Origin: Branchipolynoe longqiensis
Taxonomy: Eukaryota > Annelida > Polychaeta > Phyllodocida > Polynoidae
Length of the DNA stretch: 64,000 nucleotides
Assembly: GCA_030323885.1 (NCBI GenBank)
Contig: JASIRB010003253.1
Coordinates: 1-64,000 of the forward strand
Direction of reading: 5' to 3'
Numbering within the stretch: position 1 is the stretch's first letter; each line of letters begins with the position of its first letter. Below the pieces are notes generated by a model. It was not told the origin of the DNA. It saw only the letters and a list, made by a program, of their open reading frames with translations, and ran no database searches. This document shows positions 53,796 through 64,000 of this stretch, in pieces. The position numbers and the translations under genes are program-made.

Positions 53796-54959
53796 TTTAC
53801 ATAGAAAATCATAACGATGCAACACCATTGATCAATAGGCTAGGATTAAGACCAAATTACTATTTGAAATATAACCGATGCAAATCCACTGATCAACTGG
53901 ATTAAGCCAATTCTATAAAAGGAATATAATTCTAAGTTAAAAGAACACTATTCATTTGACCTTCTATGGTGACTTTACATAGCATTAATTTTTTAAGGCA
54001 TTAAAAACTAAGTCGTGGATTATAACAACATGCCTTATTCTTTACTGTCCTGTGTAGCCCTACTGCAGGCATGAGGGTGGTTGAATGTAGATGTGTGTGT
54101 GTGATGGGGGGAGGGGGGGGGGGGTCCGGTGAGGGTGGGTAGGCCTATGTGGAACGCAACTTCTCTAAATTGATGGGATTCTATAGACGAGATCGTCATT
54201 CCGACTGGGCATGCGCTGAAAACGGCGTTGAGAGCAAAACAAAGGCGTACATGTTATCCATTGAGTTTGCCGATATGCATAGGGCAAAACTTAGATTTTA
54301 TTCAAAATTAATGGAAATACAGAACAATTTGGTGCAAACATGGATTCATGCTTGCAATATAATAATATAATGATATAATGAATATATTTAAGACACAAAT
54401 ATAATTAATTAAGCATTTGGAGCTAAGAAACATACAATTCCGTACAGTCAGTAACTTTACAAGTTGATGTTTACATCGCCATTTTAAATTCTTGTTCTAA
54501 ATATTAAAATGTCAAATATGTGAACAGAAACGTGTTTCAAAGAAATATATAAGCAGTGCCTGACTAACCGTATCCATTTCCTAACTCCACAGATGTTATT
54601 AACCACAGGATATAAATATAAACATTCATAAAATAAGTAAAACTAACTCTGGCTATAGTTCTAACACTAGTCTGGGTGACCAGATTTGTTTAGATCTAAA
54701 TGCAGATGGCATAAGATGTGCTGATTAGATTGATGTAAATGCAAATCTGGATAAAAGATTAACATCCTAATTTATTATATATATATTTTTAGTTGGTATT
54801 CTATGTTTCAAACAAGAGCTGAGATGAGCTGAAACTAGCACATTTCATAGCTGCACCCAGTGTATTACTATTAGCATGGGCCATGTACTTCACACAGGTT
54901 TGTTTTTCTTCCACGCATCCCACAATGCACTGCGTGGCTGGAATGACAAACTGGTCTAT
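53796..54959. other. no gene recognised; poly-G at 54102-54124
   Basis: AT-rich. A short family-S-like piece ('ttgagtttgccgatatgc', 'aaaattaatggaaatacaga') is visible at 54260-54325. Confidence 0.45.
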
Positions 54960-55413
54960 TGGGCCGTAATCGATTAACACGACCCGGGCGACTCTGGTCA
55001 CCCGAGTCGTCAGAATTTCAAATTGAACACAGCGAGTGGAGTCGAGAAATACACGTGCCGTGTGCAAAACTACCCGAACCCAGTAACCCACCTCTTGGCT
55101 GGGGTTTGCTAGGAGCGATGATGTCACATCTGTGCTGGTACCTGTAGGATAACAGCTATCAGTACAAGTCCTACATGTTGTTTTAATGATTCTTTTTTAA
55201 TAACCCAGATTGTCAACTTCTACAATCATAAAATACTTTAAATCCTATTTTGCTGTACATATATCGGTTATTGAAAAAAAAAAAAAAGTTTTGGATTAAG
55301 CCACCATTTTGTCCACCCCAAGCGTATTCGTTTATTTAACTCGAGTCTGTAGGATGTGCGCATGCGCCAAAAAGTGGCTCATGTGAGCCGAGTTGATTAA
55401 TCGATTACGCCCC
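54960..55413 (+). mobile_element. TAATCGATTA MITE (family F), complete
   Basis: Left 'gggccgtaatcgattaacac' and right 'gttgattaatcgattacgcccc' are inverted repeats. It contains 'gatgtgcgcatgcgccaaa', 'cctattttgctgtacatata' and 'ccaagcgtattcg'. About 454 bp. Confidence 0.9.
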
Positions 55414-55646
55414 ACGTGGGCCTAGAAAATTACACGTCCATGCCAAGTACCAGCGCAAAGGCTGCTTCTACATACTTACACCACGCGCGAAGTACACCCG
55501 GGTCAGGTCAGGTCAAGTCATTCAAGGCGTGGTGTGAAAGTGTAAGATAACTCACATCACATTTAAATAGTGCCACGGGCTGCGGGAAATGCCAAACCAA
55601 AGGTCAATACTTGTACATTGTAATAATCGATCAATTATTTTGCCAG

Positions 55647-55742
55647 GGCATCCATTCATTAGCAGCCAACAGCTGCCGAGAAGCTATTATTAAAATACTA
55701 CACGAGTCTCCCTCGAAAGTGAGCTTAAAAGAAGTGAAATAA
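55647..55742 (+). CDS. possible terminal exon of an unidentified gene
   Basis: Acceptor 'caattattttgccag' is followed by an open frame of 31 codons, GIHSLAANSCREAIIKILHE and a lysine-rich end, stop at 55740-55742. AATAAA overlaps the stop and recurs at 55769. The LAANSCREAIIKILHE stretch has the helix-like look of an ankyrin-type repeat. No upstream exon of this gene was recognised, and it ends before the TATA box of the ankyrin gene, so it would be the end of an upstream neighbour. Chance cannot be excluded. Confidence 0.3.
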   Translation, partial: GIHSLAANSCREAIIKILHESPSKVSLKEVK

Positions 55743-56501
55743 AAATAACTTTTCTATGGGGTAACACATAATAAATGTGAAAATCCGCATCATTTACACA
55801 ATTACGTAATTAAATTAGGCGATTACGACCAAATTTTAATCATATATATTGCAGGTTAAGTATGCAACTTACTAGCTTTAGTGCCATCTACTGTTCATGT
55901 CTTTTGTAGTGGGTTTATTTACTAAATATAAAACACAGTATGATAACGATGAGAATATAAACAACACCAATAACATCATCAACAAAAACCAATACAACAT
56001 TATGTATTTGCCAGGAAATAGTTGGCAAAGCACATTCAAATGACTTACTAGTTGAGTAGAAAGAAACAAGCCAAGAAAAAAGTCCGCATCTACACGCTTG
56101 GCATTTCCATAGGTTAGGTTGCTCTCGTTCCACGCAGGGGTGAGCTAAACTAATAAAGCCCCCCCACCACCACCACCACCACCTCCCCACACACACTACA
56201 CACACACACTACACACGCGTGCCCTCCTCCAGGGAGTAGCTCCATGGTTGTAGGGCTGGGTAGAACTAAAGCGAGCAGTTGCCATGACAACGAGTGGGTA
56301 TTTCTGGGGGCCCCAGACGAGACGAGAGCAATAGTGTCTAGTACTAGTAGCAGTTCCCTGGATGGGAGGTAGGTGAGTTTGAACATGAGAGTCGTAAGGA
56401 GGATAGAGGAGGAGGAGGCAGGTGGGACTGCTGTATGCATATCTACACAGTGAAGGGAGGGAGGCGGTGGGGAGGCTCACTGATTGACAGACTGACTGGA
56501 G
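55743..56501. other. upstream region of the ankyrin gene, (CCA)n and (CA)n near 56158-56215
   Basis: AT-rich to about 56100, then CpG-containing DNA approaching the promoter. Confidence 0.45.
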
Positions 56502-56542
56502 ATTGGTCAGCCTCAGTCTGCGAGGAACCACAGCTATATAAA
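56502..56542 (+). promoter_or_regulatory. core promoter of the ankyrin gene: inverted CCAAT and TATA box
   Basis: ATTGG (56502-56506) lies 28 bp before TATATAAA (56535-56542). Transcription would start near 56565-56575, giving a 5' leader of up to about 585 nt unless an intron intervenes. Confidence 0.55.
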
Positions 56543-56597
56543 TGCTCTCAGAATACCAGCCGCTCCGAACGGTAAGCTACCAGCTGCTCGCGGGCGA

Positions 56598-56984
56598 ATG
56601 GGTCTGCACCCTTCCAACACCGGAAACCCCACCAGCCACAAGGACCGGCGATACCTCTCTAGGAATTGCACGAGCATAGCAAGGCATCGTACCTGCCCTG
56701 CACACCCCCTGACCTGCTCAGAAGCTGCTCACTGCATTGCATGCACAAATGGGGCAGGAAGCGGGAGTTGGGGCGAGCAGCTCATAGATCAGGTCATCTC
56801 AACGGGCGGCCCGAGCCGGAGAAGGCGCGAGCAGCATTTTGCAGGAACCAGGGAAGCCGCTACCACTATATATAGGAACACTAGACACCACAACATAGAA
56901 AGCTTGCCCCAACGGACACTCTGCTGTGTACAGAACGGGGTTGTTGTATCTCGGGAGGAAATCCAATACGGTGGCAGTGAGTGA
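56598..56984 (+). other. upstream open reading frame in the putative 5' leader
   Basis: A 128-codon ATG frame lies between the predicted start and the main ATG. It shows no domain. It could repress translation of the main frame, or be spliced out (a donor-like 'cggtaagc' lies at 56571). Confidence 0.35.
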
Positions 56985-57154
56985 GTGAGTCCAGCCAAAC
57001 ACAGGAGCTGCTCTGAAGAACCAACACTTTGTCAGCCAGGATTGTAGGAGCAGACTGACAGGATCTGACAGTGAGTGAATTAGTGGATCAGTGAGTGAGT
57101 GAGTGAGTGAGAGTGTGAGCAGCCCAGAGCCATTGGCTGGGTGACATTTCAATT

Positions 57155-57259
57155 ATGGGGCAAGTGGCAACCACCCCGGACCAGGCGCTGGCTCTGGAGG
57201 AGGCAGTGAGCCGGAACGCTTTGGATGACGTCAGCCAGATGATGGCGTCTGGAGTGTCG
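57155..57259 (+). CDS. ankyrin gene coding exon 1
   Basis: ATG to donor 'gtaagt', 35 codons, phase 0. Confidence 0.8.
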
Positions 57260-60200
57260 GTAAGTAGTGGGAGGAGAGGAGCGTCGTAGAGCTTTCCTTA
57301 CATGGGTTTTCCTTATGTGAAAGCGGGGGTTGGGGATGGATGAGGGGAGGGAGGGGGCATTCATGATCCAGTGTCATGATCATATGTGACTGAGTGGATT
57401 AGGAAGTCGGCAATATGGTAAGCATTGGTATTTATAGTCGGGTAGCACTATAGCGTGGTAGAGCTTTCCTTACATGAGTTTTCCTTATATGAAGGTAGGG
57501 GTTGGGGTGGGTGGGAGGGAGGGGGGAATTCATTCATATAATGTTCTTATTAGTCATGAGCAGCTTTCCTTTCTTATGGCCTGTTTGGGCCAGTGTCAGG
57601 ATAATGTGTGGCTGAGTGGATCGTGGAGTCGGCAATATGGTATCCTAGTCGGGCAGCACTATAAGGCCGGAACGAGTGCGTATTGTCCGGTATTACTAGG
57701 ATAGGGAAACGATTGGGTGGCTCAGTGTCAGGATAATGCGAGTTTAGCTGGATAGCACTGCTCCTGTTTGAGTTAATGCACACAGTGTAGCAGTTTGTGG
57801 AAGACTGTAAATATGTTTCATTGGGGTGATGATAAATATTTACATGTTTATGTATGCACACCCAAATACATATATATATATATCTAATGTTTAAATGATT
57901 GCGCTTGTATCAACATCTGAGGTAATATCACATATAGATGAAATGTGTGTCTGGAAATAAATGCAAATTAGATGAACAAACGATCTGAAGTGATTTTTAA
58001 AATGGCATACTAAAAGAACAGGTATATAGAATGTTTGTCTTCATTGCTATAAAAATGTCAGTTTTCTCCATTGTTCAGGCGAACTGCCCCTCAGATGGCA
58101 AGCCGGTGCTGCTGACAGCCATCATGAAAGGCTACAACGATGTGGCAGATTATCTCATACAGCATGGTGTCGACGTTAACCTGCAATGTGAAAAAGGTAA
58201 GTGCTGCGTTGCACAGCAAGATGACGCACTGAAGCATAACGCTAAGATTCCATATATGCGGTATGCGAATGCGACACAAAATGGAAAAGCATGTAAATGC
58301 ACAGTGGTGCTTCCATATTTCCGAATGCAAAAGCGAATGCGGCACGTGGATCGCTCTATGGACTGGTCGGTGTGAACGCAGACGTGAATGCTGCTCCATT
58401 TGTCATAAGAAACCAGCAACTTTGACTTTCCTACAGAAATTTTGCATAAGAAAGACTGAACATCGCATGGGTATATCATGCAGCATATGCATTCGCATTC
58501 GTATGCCACATACAGTATATTTGGAATCTTAGCTTAAGGCACTTTTCACCCGGGGAACGTTATAGGATCAATCCCCTGCCAAGTCAAACTCAAGATTCAC
58601 CAAATTGATCCTTGCCTGAGTATTCAGTATTAATAGGTTAGGGTAAGGACTGGTTGTCTCAGTGTCAGGATAATGTGACTGAGTGGGATATCGTCTCCTG
58701 GTGCACTGACAGCAATGGCACCCTGGTGAGACATCACTATAAAGTCGCGATGAGCTGTTCTCTGTCATGAATCAGTGCCTGTCCCTATATGACGTTATAT
58801 GTTGCTAGGACGTAAACCCCAGTAAACAGCATGCCATCCTCCTGTGCCACTACCGATACTTCACCCTCCCAGCGGGTTGCTGAGATTTGAACGCGGCATT
58901 GTTTGCAGACATGCAGACGTCACTTCATCTCGCAGCCCTCACGGGAAACGAGGAAATATGCGGGAAGCTCATCTGCGCAGGCGCGAGCGTCGATATGCAG
59001 AACCGGATGTCCATGACTCCTCTCTACCTGAGTATTACAAACGGACATGGCATACTTGTCGAGATGCTATTAAAGGCAGGGGCAAGTCCCAACACAAACT
59101 TTAAGTAAGTACAACCTAGTCAACGCCAGTAGACAGTCCAATAGCAAGCATTAGCGATTAAACATGCTTATTACAACAGGGATGAAAGATCTCCGCGATT
59201 TCGCGGATTTTCGAGATTTTTTATATTTACTGAATAATATTATCACGGAAATTCGCCGTCGGTGTCATCATCATCATGCTGTCGGTCGTGATGTGACAAA
59301 GACTGCTTTCATTACTTGACTGCCGCTCTCCATTTAGCTCTCTGCTGTGAGAGTGATGTCCATGAGTCGGTCCATTTCATGAAAGCTGCCTGCAAAAGTG
59401 TTGAAGTACTGCTGTCTTTTGCAAGTTACCAGCGGCAATCTCTCTGGGAGCAAATAGAGGTTTCACACCGGCAAGAACATGTCCAGACAGGCGCAAAACT
59501 ATTTGTCCCTGCAGGGGCTGGTCGGGAGATGTTGGGAGTTCGATACGTAAACCACCCTTAATGCTGCCACAGTGACATGGTTTTCTGTTTAGGGTTTGCT
59601 CCCTTAGCCTTCGGTTCTGTCAAGAACCTGTACCACAAGGTAGTGGTTTACAACTCTGCAGGGCAGGGGCGTCAAACTCCCTGAGGTATTGCAATACCTG
59701 CAATACCTGCATACCATGCCGTCGGGGTAGGCCCTATTAATCTTGGTTTGATTTCCGCATTTTTTGCTGGAGACCACTTTCATCCCTGTGACATGAATAA
59801 TGTTTAGCAAATTAAAGGTAATTAATCACCCATTTTATTTTTATTGGTGGATCAAACTAAGCGATAAGGGCAATCACAAAAGGCTCCCATGATGAGGAGC
59901 AAATATATCGAATTCGTTTGTGATTTAAATTCCCTTGACTCCTTCCATCCACAGTACATGTCGCATGACTACACGAATTCCACCAAATCTTTGTCATCTT
60001 GTTAAATATTTCTCTAATTTTACACAAATTTAACCACTTCGAAATTGCATATCACCCTCAGATTTGCTTGCATGCAACACAAATCTGACTTTTAATGTCA
60101 ACATATAGATGTGATTAATGCATTTTTTTCATGAAACAAAAGTGACAGAATAAATGCCACTGACCTCTTATCATGAATATGATCTTTGCTGCCGACACAC

Positions 60201-60769
60201 CATTGAACAATCACCAATCACCGAACCAATCAATCATCCTCTCTGTCTCATTCGCTACCTTTCAGCTCTCTTACTTTCTCTGTGGAACATTAACTTACAT
60301 ATCATCTCATGGCTGATCTAGGCCCAAAGCTCATTATGGTAACAAAAACTAAACAATTCTTTTGGACACATATGGAGGTGGACAGAGCCTTGAAGTAATA
60401 TAATTATGGGTTTCCTGTCCAATGTCTATCCAGCCTTCTTCCAAATGCTTCTACCGTTGGTGCTTTAACCACTTGGTCTGGAAGACTGTTCATTGGATTT
60501 GTCGCTCGAAAGAAAAGTGAGTGTTTTATGACCTCAAGTCTGGACCTCTCCTTGAAGATCTTATACTGCTGGCCTCTGGTGTTGCATTACCCGATACTCA
60601 GCATATATATGGACAGACATCACTCTCTTCGTTTAAACAGGCTAAACGGACAGGAAAATAACCCCGGCACATTTCTCCCACTGCACGAGGCGGTCAACAG
60701 GAAGCAGAACAAAATAGTGGCATTGCTCTGTCAACATGGGATCGTCATACACTCCAGGGATATGCATGG
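57155..60769 (+). CDS. ankyrin-repeat protein, first four coding exons, 3' incomplete
   Basis: Exons 57155-57259, 58079-58196, 58909-59104 and 60641-60769 join in phase (0, 1, 2, 2) to 182 codons and continue past the last donor. The start MGQVATTPDQALALEEAVSR is chosen because it is the first in-frame ATG before the exon 1 donor and follows a TATA box. Ankyrin repeats: a capping repeat (about 12-43), GKPVLLTAIMKGYNDVADYL, then SLHLAALTGNEEICGKLICA with GASVDMQNRM, then TPLYLSITNGHGILVEMLLK with AGASPNTN, and LPLHEAVNRKQNKIVALLCQ with HGIVIHSRDMHG. Ankyrin stacks bind other proteins; no partner can be inferred. Gly2 with Thr6 would allow N-myristoylation. It resembles the N-terminal stacks of ASB-type or other short ankyrin proteins, but the C-terminal domain is outside the window. 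Confidence 0.85.
57285..57760 (+). repeat. tandemly duplicated intron segment containing SINE pieces
   Basis: 'tagagctttccttacatg.gttttccttat' occurs at 57288 and 57460. Each is followed by SINE-like 'gtgactgagtgga...gtcggcaatatggta' and 'agtcggg.agcactata'; a third 'ctcagtgtcaggataatg' lies at 57720. Confidence 0.7.
57770..58078. other. intron 1 sequence, no further feature
   Basis: AT-rich with a short TA run near 57872; the end forms the acceptor 'ttttctccattgttcag'. Confidence 0.55.
58079..58196 (+). CDS. ankyrin gene coding exon 2
   Basis: Acceptor 'tctccattgttcag', donor 'gtaagt', 118 nt; encodes ANCPSDGKPVLLTAIMKGYN and DVADYLIQHGVDVNLQCEK. Confidence 0.9.
58540..58830 (+). repeat. 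tRNA-derived SINE, diverged
   Basis: 'atcaatcccctgccaagtca' B-box region, 'agtgtcaggataatgtgact', 'tcactataaagtcgcgatg', tail 'gctaggacgtaaaccccag'. It lies in intron 2 about 80 bp before exon 3. Confidence 0.82.
58909..59104 (+). CDS. ankyrin gene coding exon 3
   Basis: Acceptor 'cattgtttgcag', donor 'gtaagt', 196 nt; encodes two full ankyrin repeats (DMQTSLHLAALTGNEEICG onward). Confidence 0.93.
59177..59788. mobile_element. hAT-type TIR element, CAGGGATGAAAG ends
   Basis: Left 'cagggatgaaagatctccgc' and right 'gagaccactttcatccctg', same end type as 19310-19762 but a different interior. The 8-bp flanks do not match. An 81-codon frame inside (59316-59561) has no recognised domain. Confidence 0.75.
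59789..60390. other. intron 3 sequence, no feature recognised
   Basis: AT-rich. Confidence 0.5.
60391..60605 (-). pseudogene. 3' end fragment of a non-LTR retrotransposon ORF2
   Basis: The minus-strand frame reads FFRATNPMNSLPDQVVKAPT then VEAFGRRLDRHWTGNP, the usual LINE C-terminus (N-S-L-P-x-x-V-V...F-x-x-R-L-D). It ends 36 bp before exon 4 and is not close to the CR1 copy at 44.2 kb in sequence. Confidence 0.8.
60641..60769 (+). CDS. ankyrin gene coding exon 4
   Basis: Acceptor 'cgtttaaacag', donor 'gtgagt', 129 nt; encodes LNGQENNPGTFLPLHEAVNR and the rest of one repeat, leaving two bases for the next exon, which was not found up to 64000. Confidence 0.87.
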
Positions 60770-60779
60770 GTGAGTAGCA

Positions 60780-61108
60780 TAGCCCGGAGCGGTGGCCTAA
60801 TCGGTAGAGCGTGGGCCTCGCGTGAGGAAGGCCGGGAGTTTGATTCCCAGTCGAGTCAAACCAATGACTTTAAAATGGATACTTGTTGGTTCCTAGTCTG
60901 ACGCTTGGCATTAATAGGATAGGACAAAGACTGGTTAGCTCAGTGTCAGCATAATGTGACTGAGTAGGATATTGTGTGATGGTGTCGACGGCCTGATTTC
61001 CCAGTTGGGCAGCACTATGAAGTCACCATGAGTGAGCACTGTCACAAGTCTGTACCCGTCCTGATATGATCTGAGATGTTGCTAGGACGTCAAACAACAA
61101 CAAACAAG
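60780..61108 (+). repeat. tRNA-derived SINE, family 1, full-length
   Basis: 'cggtggcctaatcggtagag', 'gattcccagtcgagtcaaac', complete body, tail 'gctaggacgtcaaacaacaa'. It begins 10 bp after the exon 4 donor. Confidence 0.9.
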
Positions 61109-61515
61109 GTGAGAAGCACCAGCACCTGCTCTTCGTTAATAATCTCTTCAATCTGTGCAGTCCTACCAGGACTGCACAGTCTTTTTATTGAGGAGATTTG
61201 GTCTTGTGCCAACAAAAGATTAATGTACATTCCATGTTTGTCCGCTTTACCATTGTAGCAAATTTTGAAGATTTTCGGGGAGAACTGGACTGTACCACCT
61301 CCTGTAGCTTTATCTACGAAGCACACTATCATTTGACCCCCCCCCCCCCCCCCTGGAAAAGCAAAGTGACAGACACAATTCTACTAACTGTTTCAGCGTG
61401 AACGTAGCCTTTATTGCTGGCATGGTGCAAAAACCATCATAACTCAATCAAGTCAATCTAACCAATTATCTAGGTCCTATTTAGTGCATAATGCAGGGAT
61501 TCCAAGAGATCGAAC
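61109..61515. other. no feature recognised; poly-C at 61338-61353
   Basis: Contains a small palindrome 'cagtcctaccaggactg' near 61158. Confidence 0.45.
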
Positions 61516-61857
61516 TACAGTACAACCCCGTTAAACCAAGCTCGGTTAAACCAAATGATCGGTTAATCCAAACTTTTTTCGGTGGCCCGGCAAAATATAA
61601 CCATTTATCATATAAAAAAAGTTGCTTAAACCAAAGTCGTTTAGTTCAAATTATCGGTTAATCCAAACAGAATTTCAGGCCCCAGGACACTTCCGGTACA
61701 GTTAAACCAAACTTTCATGTGGTTATAAGGTTATCTGAGACCCCACCGACTTTTTTTATAGGATAAATGGTAGTATTTTGAACGGACCCTAGACATTTGT
61801 TTGGATTAACTGATCGTTTGGTTTAACCGAGCTTGGTTTAACGGGGTTATACTGTAT
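61516..61857. mobile_element. Tc1/mariner-type MITE, CAGTACAACCCCGTTAAACC ends
   Basis: Left 'tacagtacaaccccgttaaa' and right 'ggtttaacggggttatactgta' are inverted repeats with TA edges, followed inward by GGTTAAACCAAATGATCGG and its complement. Confidence 0.85.
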
Positions 61858-61944
61858 GTAGATAAAAATAACAATAATCAAAGTGTCCACATACATTGTA
61901 TGTTCTCATGTGCAATAATACACTCTTACTCAAAGTCAAAGTTG

Positions 61945-62032
61945 AAGCATAAGCTCAGTTAAACCAATGATCGGTTAATCCAAACACATTTCTAGGGTCC
62001 ATTCAAGTTTGGTTTAATGGGGTTATAGTGTA
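61945..62032. repeat. fragment of the same CCGTTAAACC MITE
   Basis: 'gttaaaccaatgatcggtta' and 'ggtttaatggggttatagtgta'. Confidence 0.75.
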
Positions 62033-62509
62033 ATGCCTTTGTCATAAATTGCGTTACGGCGTGGTTGCGGCGACCGTAAGTCGCCATATCGGCCAGACCG
62101 TACGGTGACCGTACGGTGGGTTACGGTCACCCTGCGGTTCTTTGCTGGCCGCAAGGGTTGCGGTTTTTTAAAGTTGCAGTTATCTTAACTTCGAAAAATC
62201 GCAATGCCGCAGGCTGCAATCCTGGCAATCCATAATTCAATACACTGTATGATCACCTTTGTTGACATCAATAAAAAGGTTGTAAAATGAATATCAATAT
62301 GGTGCAAAATTCATGTTTGTGTAATCAATATTAAGAAAGTTATGACTTTTTTTTGTATATTAAATACGTGTATAAATTCAACACAAACCGTACAATTTGT
62401 GAATAGATAAACCGCAGACCACAATGCTGTAACATTTGCATAAACCGCAAGACACACCGCAGACCGCAGCACTGTATGGCACCCGCAGCATTTGTGACCT
62501 AGGCTTTAG
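62033..62509. mobile_element. foldback MITE, GCCTAGGTCACAAATG type
   Basis: Left 'gcctttgtcataaattgcg' pairs with right 'cgcagcatttgtgacctaggc'. The interior alternates CCGTACGGT, CCGCA and TGCGG words. Confidence 0.72.
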
Positions 62510-62884
62510 TGATGAAGTATTATATATTGGTTTTAAAACTATCCAATGCACAGATCTAAGCTTCAAACTGCATGCACCAAATAAATTAAATTGTAATATT
62601 AAATAAGTCGCTCAGGGCGTTTGGCCAATATTCTTTGTGTCATGAACTATGGTGACCCCTAGTGTCAAACTGTGGTACTAATGGCACACACTTCAAGCCA
62701 CCTATGACAACGCTGGAAACGTTAAATCTCACGCCATTAGAATCTCCTGGGGGAAATAGTCCTGTCAACTATTCCAATTTCCGCAGAATTATTTCAATTC
62801 AGGCTCTGGTTCTGCCGTTCCATTGGAATCGCAATCATTCTATGAAATCGCATATTTTCACACAACTTTCCGAATATTTAACTG
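62510..62884. other. no feature recognised
   Basis: A 75-codon frame at 62662-62889 has no ankyrin pattern and no acceptor of the required phase, so it is not taken as the next exon. Confidence 0.45.
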
Positions 62885-63048
62885 GATAATCTGACTGAGT
62901 AGGATATACCGTCACGGTGCTGGCAGCCTGATTTCCCAGTGGGGCAGCACTATTTAAAATCGCCATGAGTGCGCACAGTCACAAGTTGGTACCCATCCTG
63001 ATATGACCTCAGATGTTGCCAGGACGTAAAACTCCAACAACCAATCCC
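62885..63048 (+). repeat. tRNA-derived SINE, 3' half
   Basis: 'gtgctggcagcctgatttcc', 'agtggggcagcactat', tail 'ccaggacgtaaaactccaac'. Confidence 0.85.
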
Positions 63049-63130
63049 AACAACCGAATATTTAACCACAAACATATAGTGAGGTAACTGGATGCCATCC
63101 ACAATGGGTGATCTTCCAGCCAATGTTGCA

Positions 63131-63485
63131 TTAAAGCTGCATAATCCGATGAAATAGCAAATTTTAAAAACCAAACCAATTATCTAGATTTGATTTGACA
63201 TATCTAACTTAGATACTGATGCACTTATTAAGCCTTTGTTTCTGTGTAGAAGGCAATACTGAGTCAATTTAACAGAACCTGTTACAGTAGAAGTCTGTGG
63301 TGTCAGAGTTTTGGCAAGCTTGTCAAAACTAATTTTCCATGTTTGCACTCAAAATATCTCAAAAGTTTACCATTTAAAATAAATGTAACTTTGAACTAAT
63401 GTAAAGTAGATTCTAGTGATCGATCTAATATTTTTATCTCAGAAAAAATACAGAAATTCAAAACCATCGGACTATGCAACTTTAA
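63131..63485 (+). mobile_element. MITE family A, complete
   Basis: TTAA edges, 'aaagctgcataatccgatga' to 'catcggactatgcaacttta'; 355 bp, uninterrupted. Confidence 0.92.
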
Positions 63486-63783
63486 ATTAGAGTTCATATA
63501 CAAGATGCATTGTTAGTATGTTACAACAATGTTTACAAATAGTTAGATGGCAGTTCCGTGCCAACCTCCTCTTTCCTAGAGGGATCAGCAATAATAACCG
63601 AAATAGTCACTTGGAGACATTATCCTCTGACTAGTTACCTGACGTGAACTTCTGAACCCACTAAGTTACAGCAATACAGCCTTTGTATGCTACCCCCCCC
63701 CCCCCCACACACACACACCCACCCCCACCCCACCCCCCGCGCATTCCACCCACCCACACAAAACCACCACCCTAAATCACAAA
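63486..63783. other. no gene recognised; C-rich (CCCACAC) run at 63692-63770
   Basis: Ordinary DNA followed by a low-complexity C/A-rich stretch. Confidence 0.5.
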
Positions 63784-64000
63784 TTAAAGCTGCATAGTCC
63801 GATGAAAACATCAAACTTTCAAAACAAAACCAATTATCTAAGTCTGATTATACATATCTAACTTAAATACTGGTGCACTTATTAAACAGTTGTCACCCCA
63901 CAGAAGGGAATACTGAGGCAATTGAATAGAACCTGTTAGTTACTGCAGCAGCCTATGGGGTCAGAACTTTGGCATTCATGCCAAAATTAATTTGGCATAG
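63784..64000 (+). mobile_element. MITE family A, cut by the window edge
   Basis: 'ttaaagctgcatagtccgat' start and 'ggcattcatgccaaaattaa' interior; only 300 bp after the previous copy, same orientation. Confidence 0.9.

Noticed and set aside
59316..59561. Possible transposase fragment in the hAT-type element
   Set aside because: No recognisable hAT dimerisation or catalytic motif in 81 codons.
62662..62889. 75-codon frame considered as ankyrin exon 5
   Set aside because: No ankyrin signature, wrong phase and no convincing acceptor.

Overview
The window looks like metazoan, probably marine invertebrate, genomic DNA. It holds spliced genes with long introns and is dominated by transposable elements. 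Two host genes are supported, both on the + strand and both partial. The first is a CHIC-family gene (ortholog of vertebrate CHIC1/CHIC2): five coding exons lie between 8646 and 18071, and its first coding exon was not found. The second is an ankyrin-repeat gene starting at 57155, with four coding exons up to 60769 that run off the right side in an open phase. A TATA box and an inverted CCAAT box lie upstream of it. The species cannot be named from the sequence. The mix of DIRS-type and split-direct-repeat tyrosine-recombinase (YR) retrotransposons, CR1-like LINEs and tRNA-derived SINEs fits invertebrates such as hemichordates, echinoderms, amphioxus or spiralians.

Layout. 0-8.6 kb: a decayed LINE end with an RNase H domain, a DIRS deletion derivative, SINEs and nested MITEs. 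8.6-18.1 kb: the CHIC gene, with introns packed with MITEs, an inverted minisatellite element and a 1.28 kb foldback element. 18-27 kb: MITEs, SINEs, simple repeats and unannotated AT-rich DNA. 27.6-33.3 kb: a GC-rich YR retrotransposon on the minus strand with gag, RT-RNase H and recombinase regions, bounded by a complete set of split direct repeats. 36-39.2 kb: a decayed relative on the + strand. 40-47 kb: TIR elements carrying about 206-bp internal tandem units, one of them split by a 5'-truncated CR1-like LINE with a 472-codon open frame. 48.5-53.8 kb: a degenerate DIRS element with inverted termini and an internal complementary region. 55-64 kb: a possible orphan terminal exon, the ankyrin gene, and more SINEs and MITEs.

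The transposons form layers. One roughly 355-bp TTAA-flanked MITE family occurs throughout and is itself the target of several other TIR elements. Three different YR retroelement structures lie within about 52 kb. I found no bacterial-type system, CRISPR array, operon or rRNA gene.
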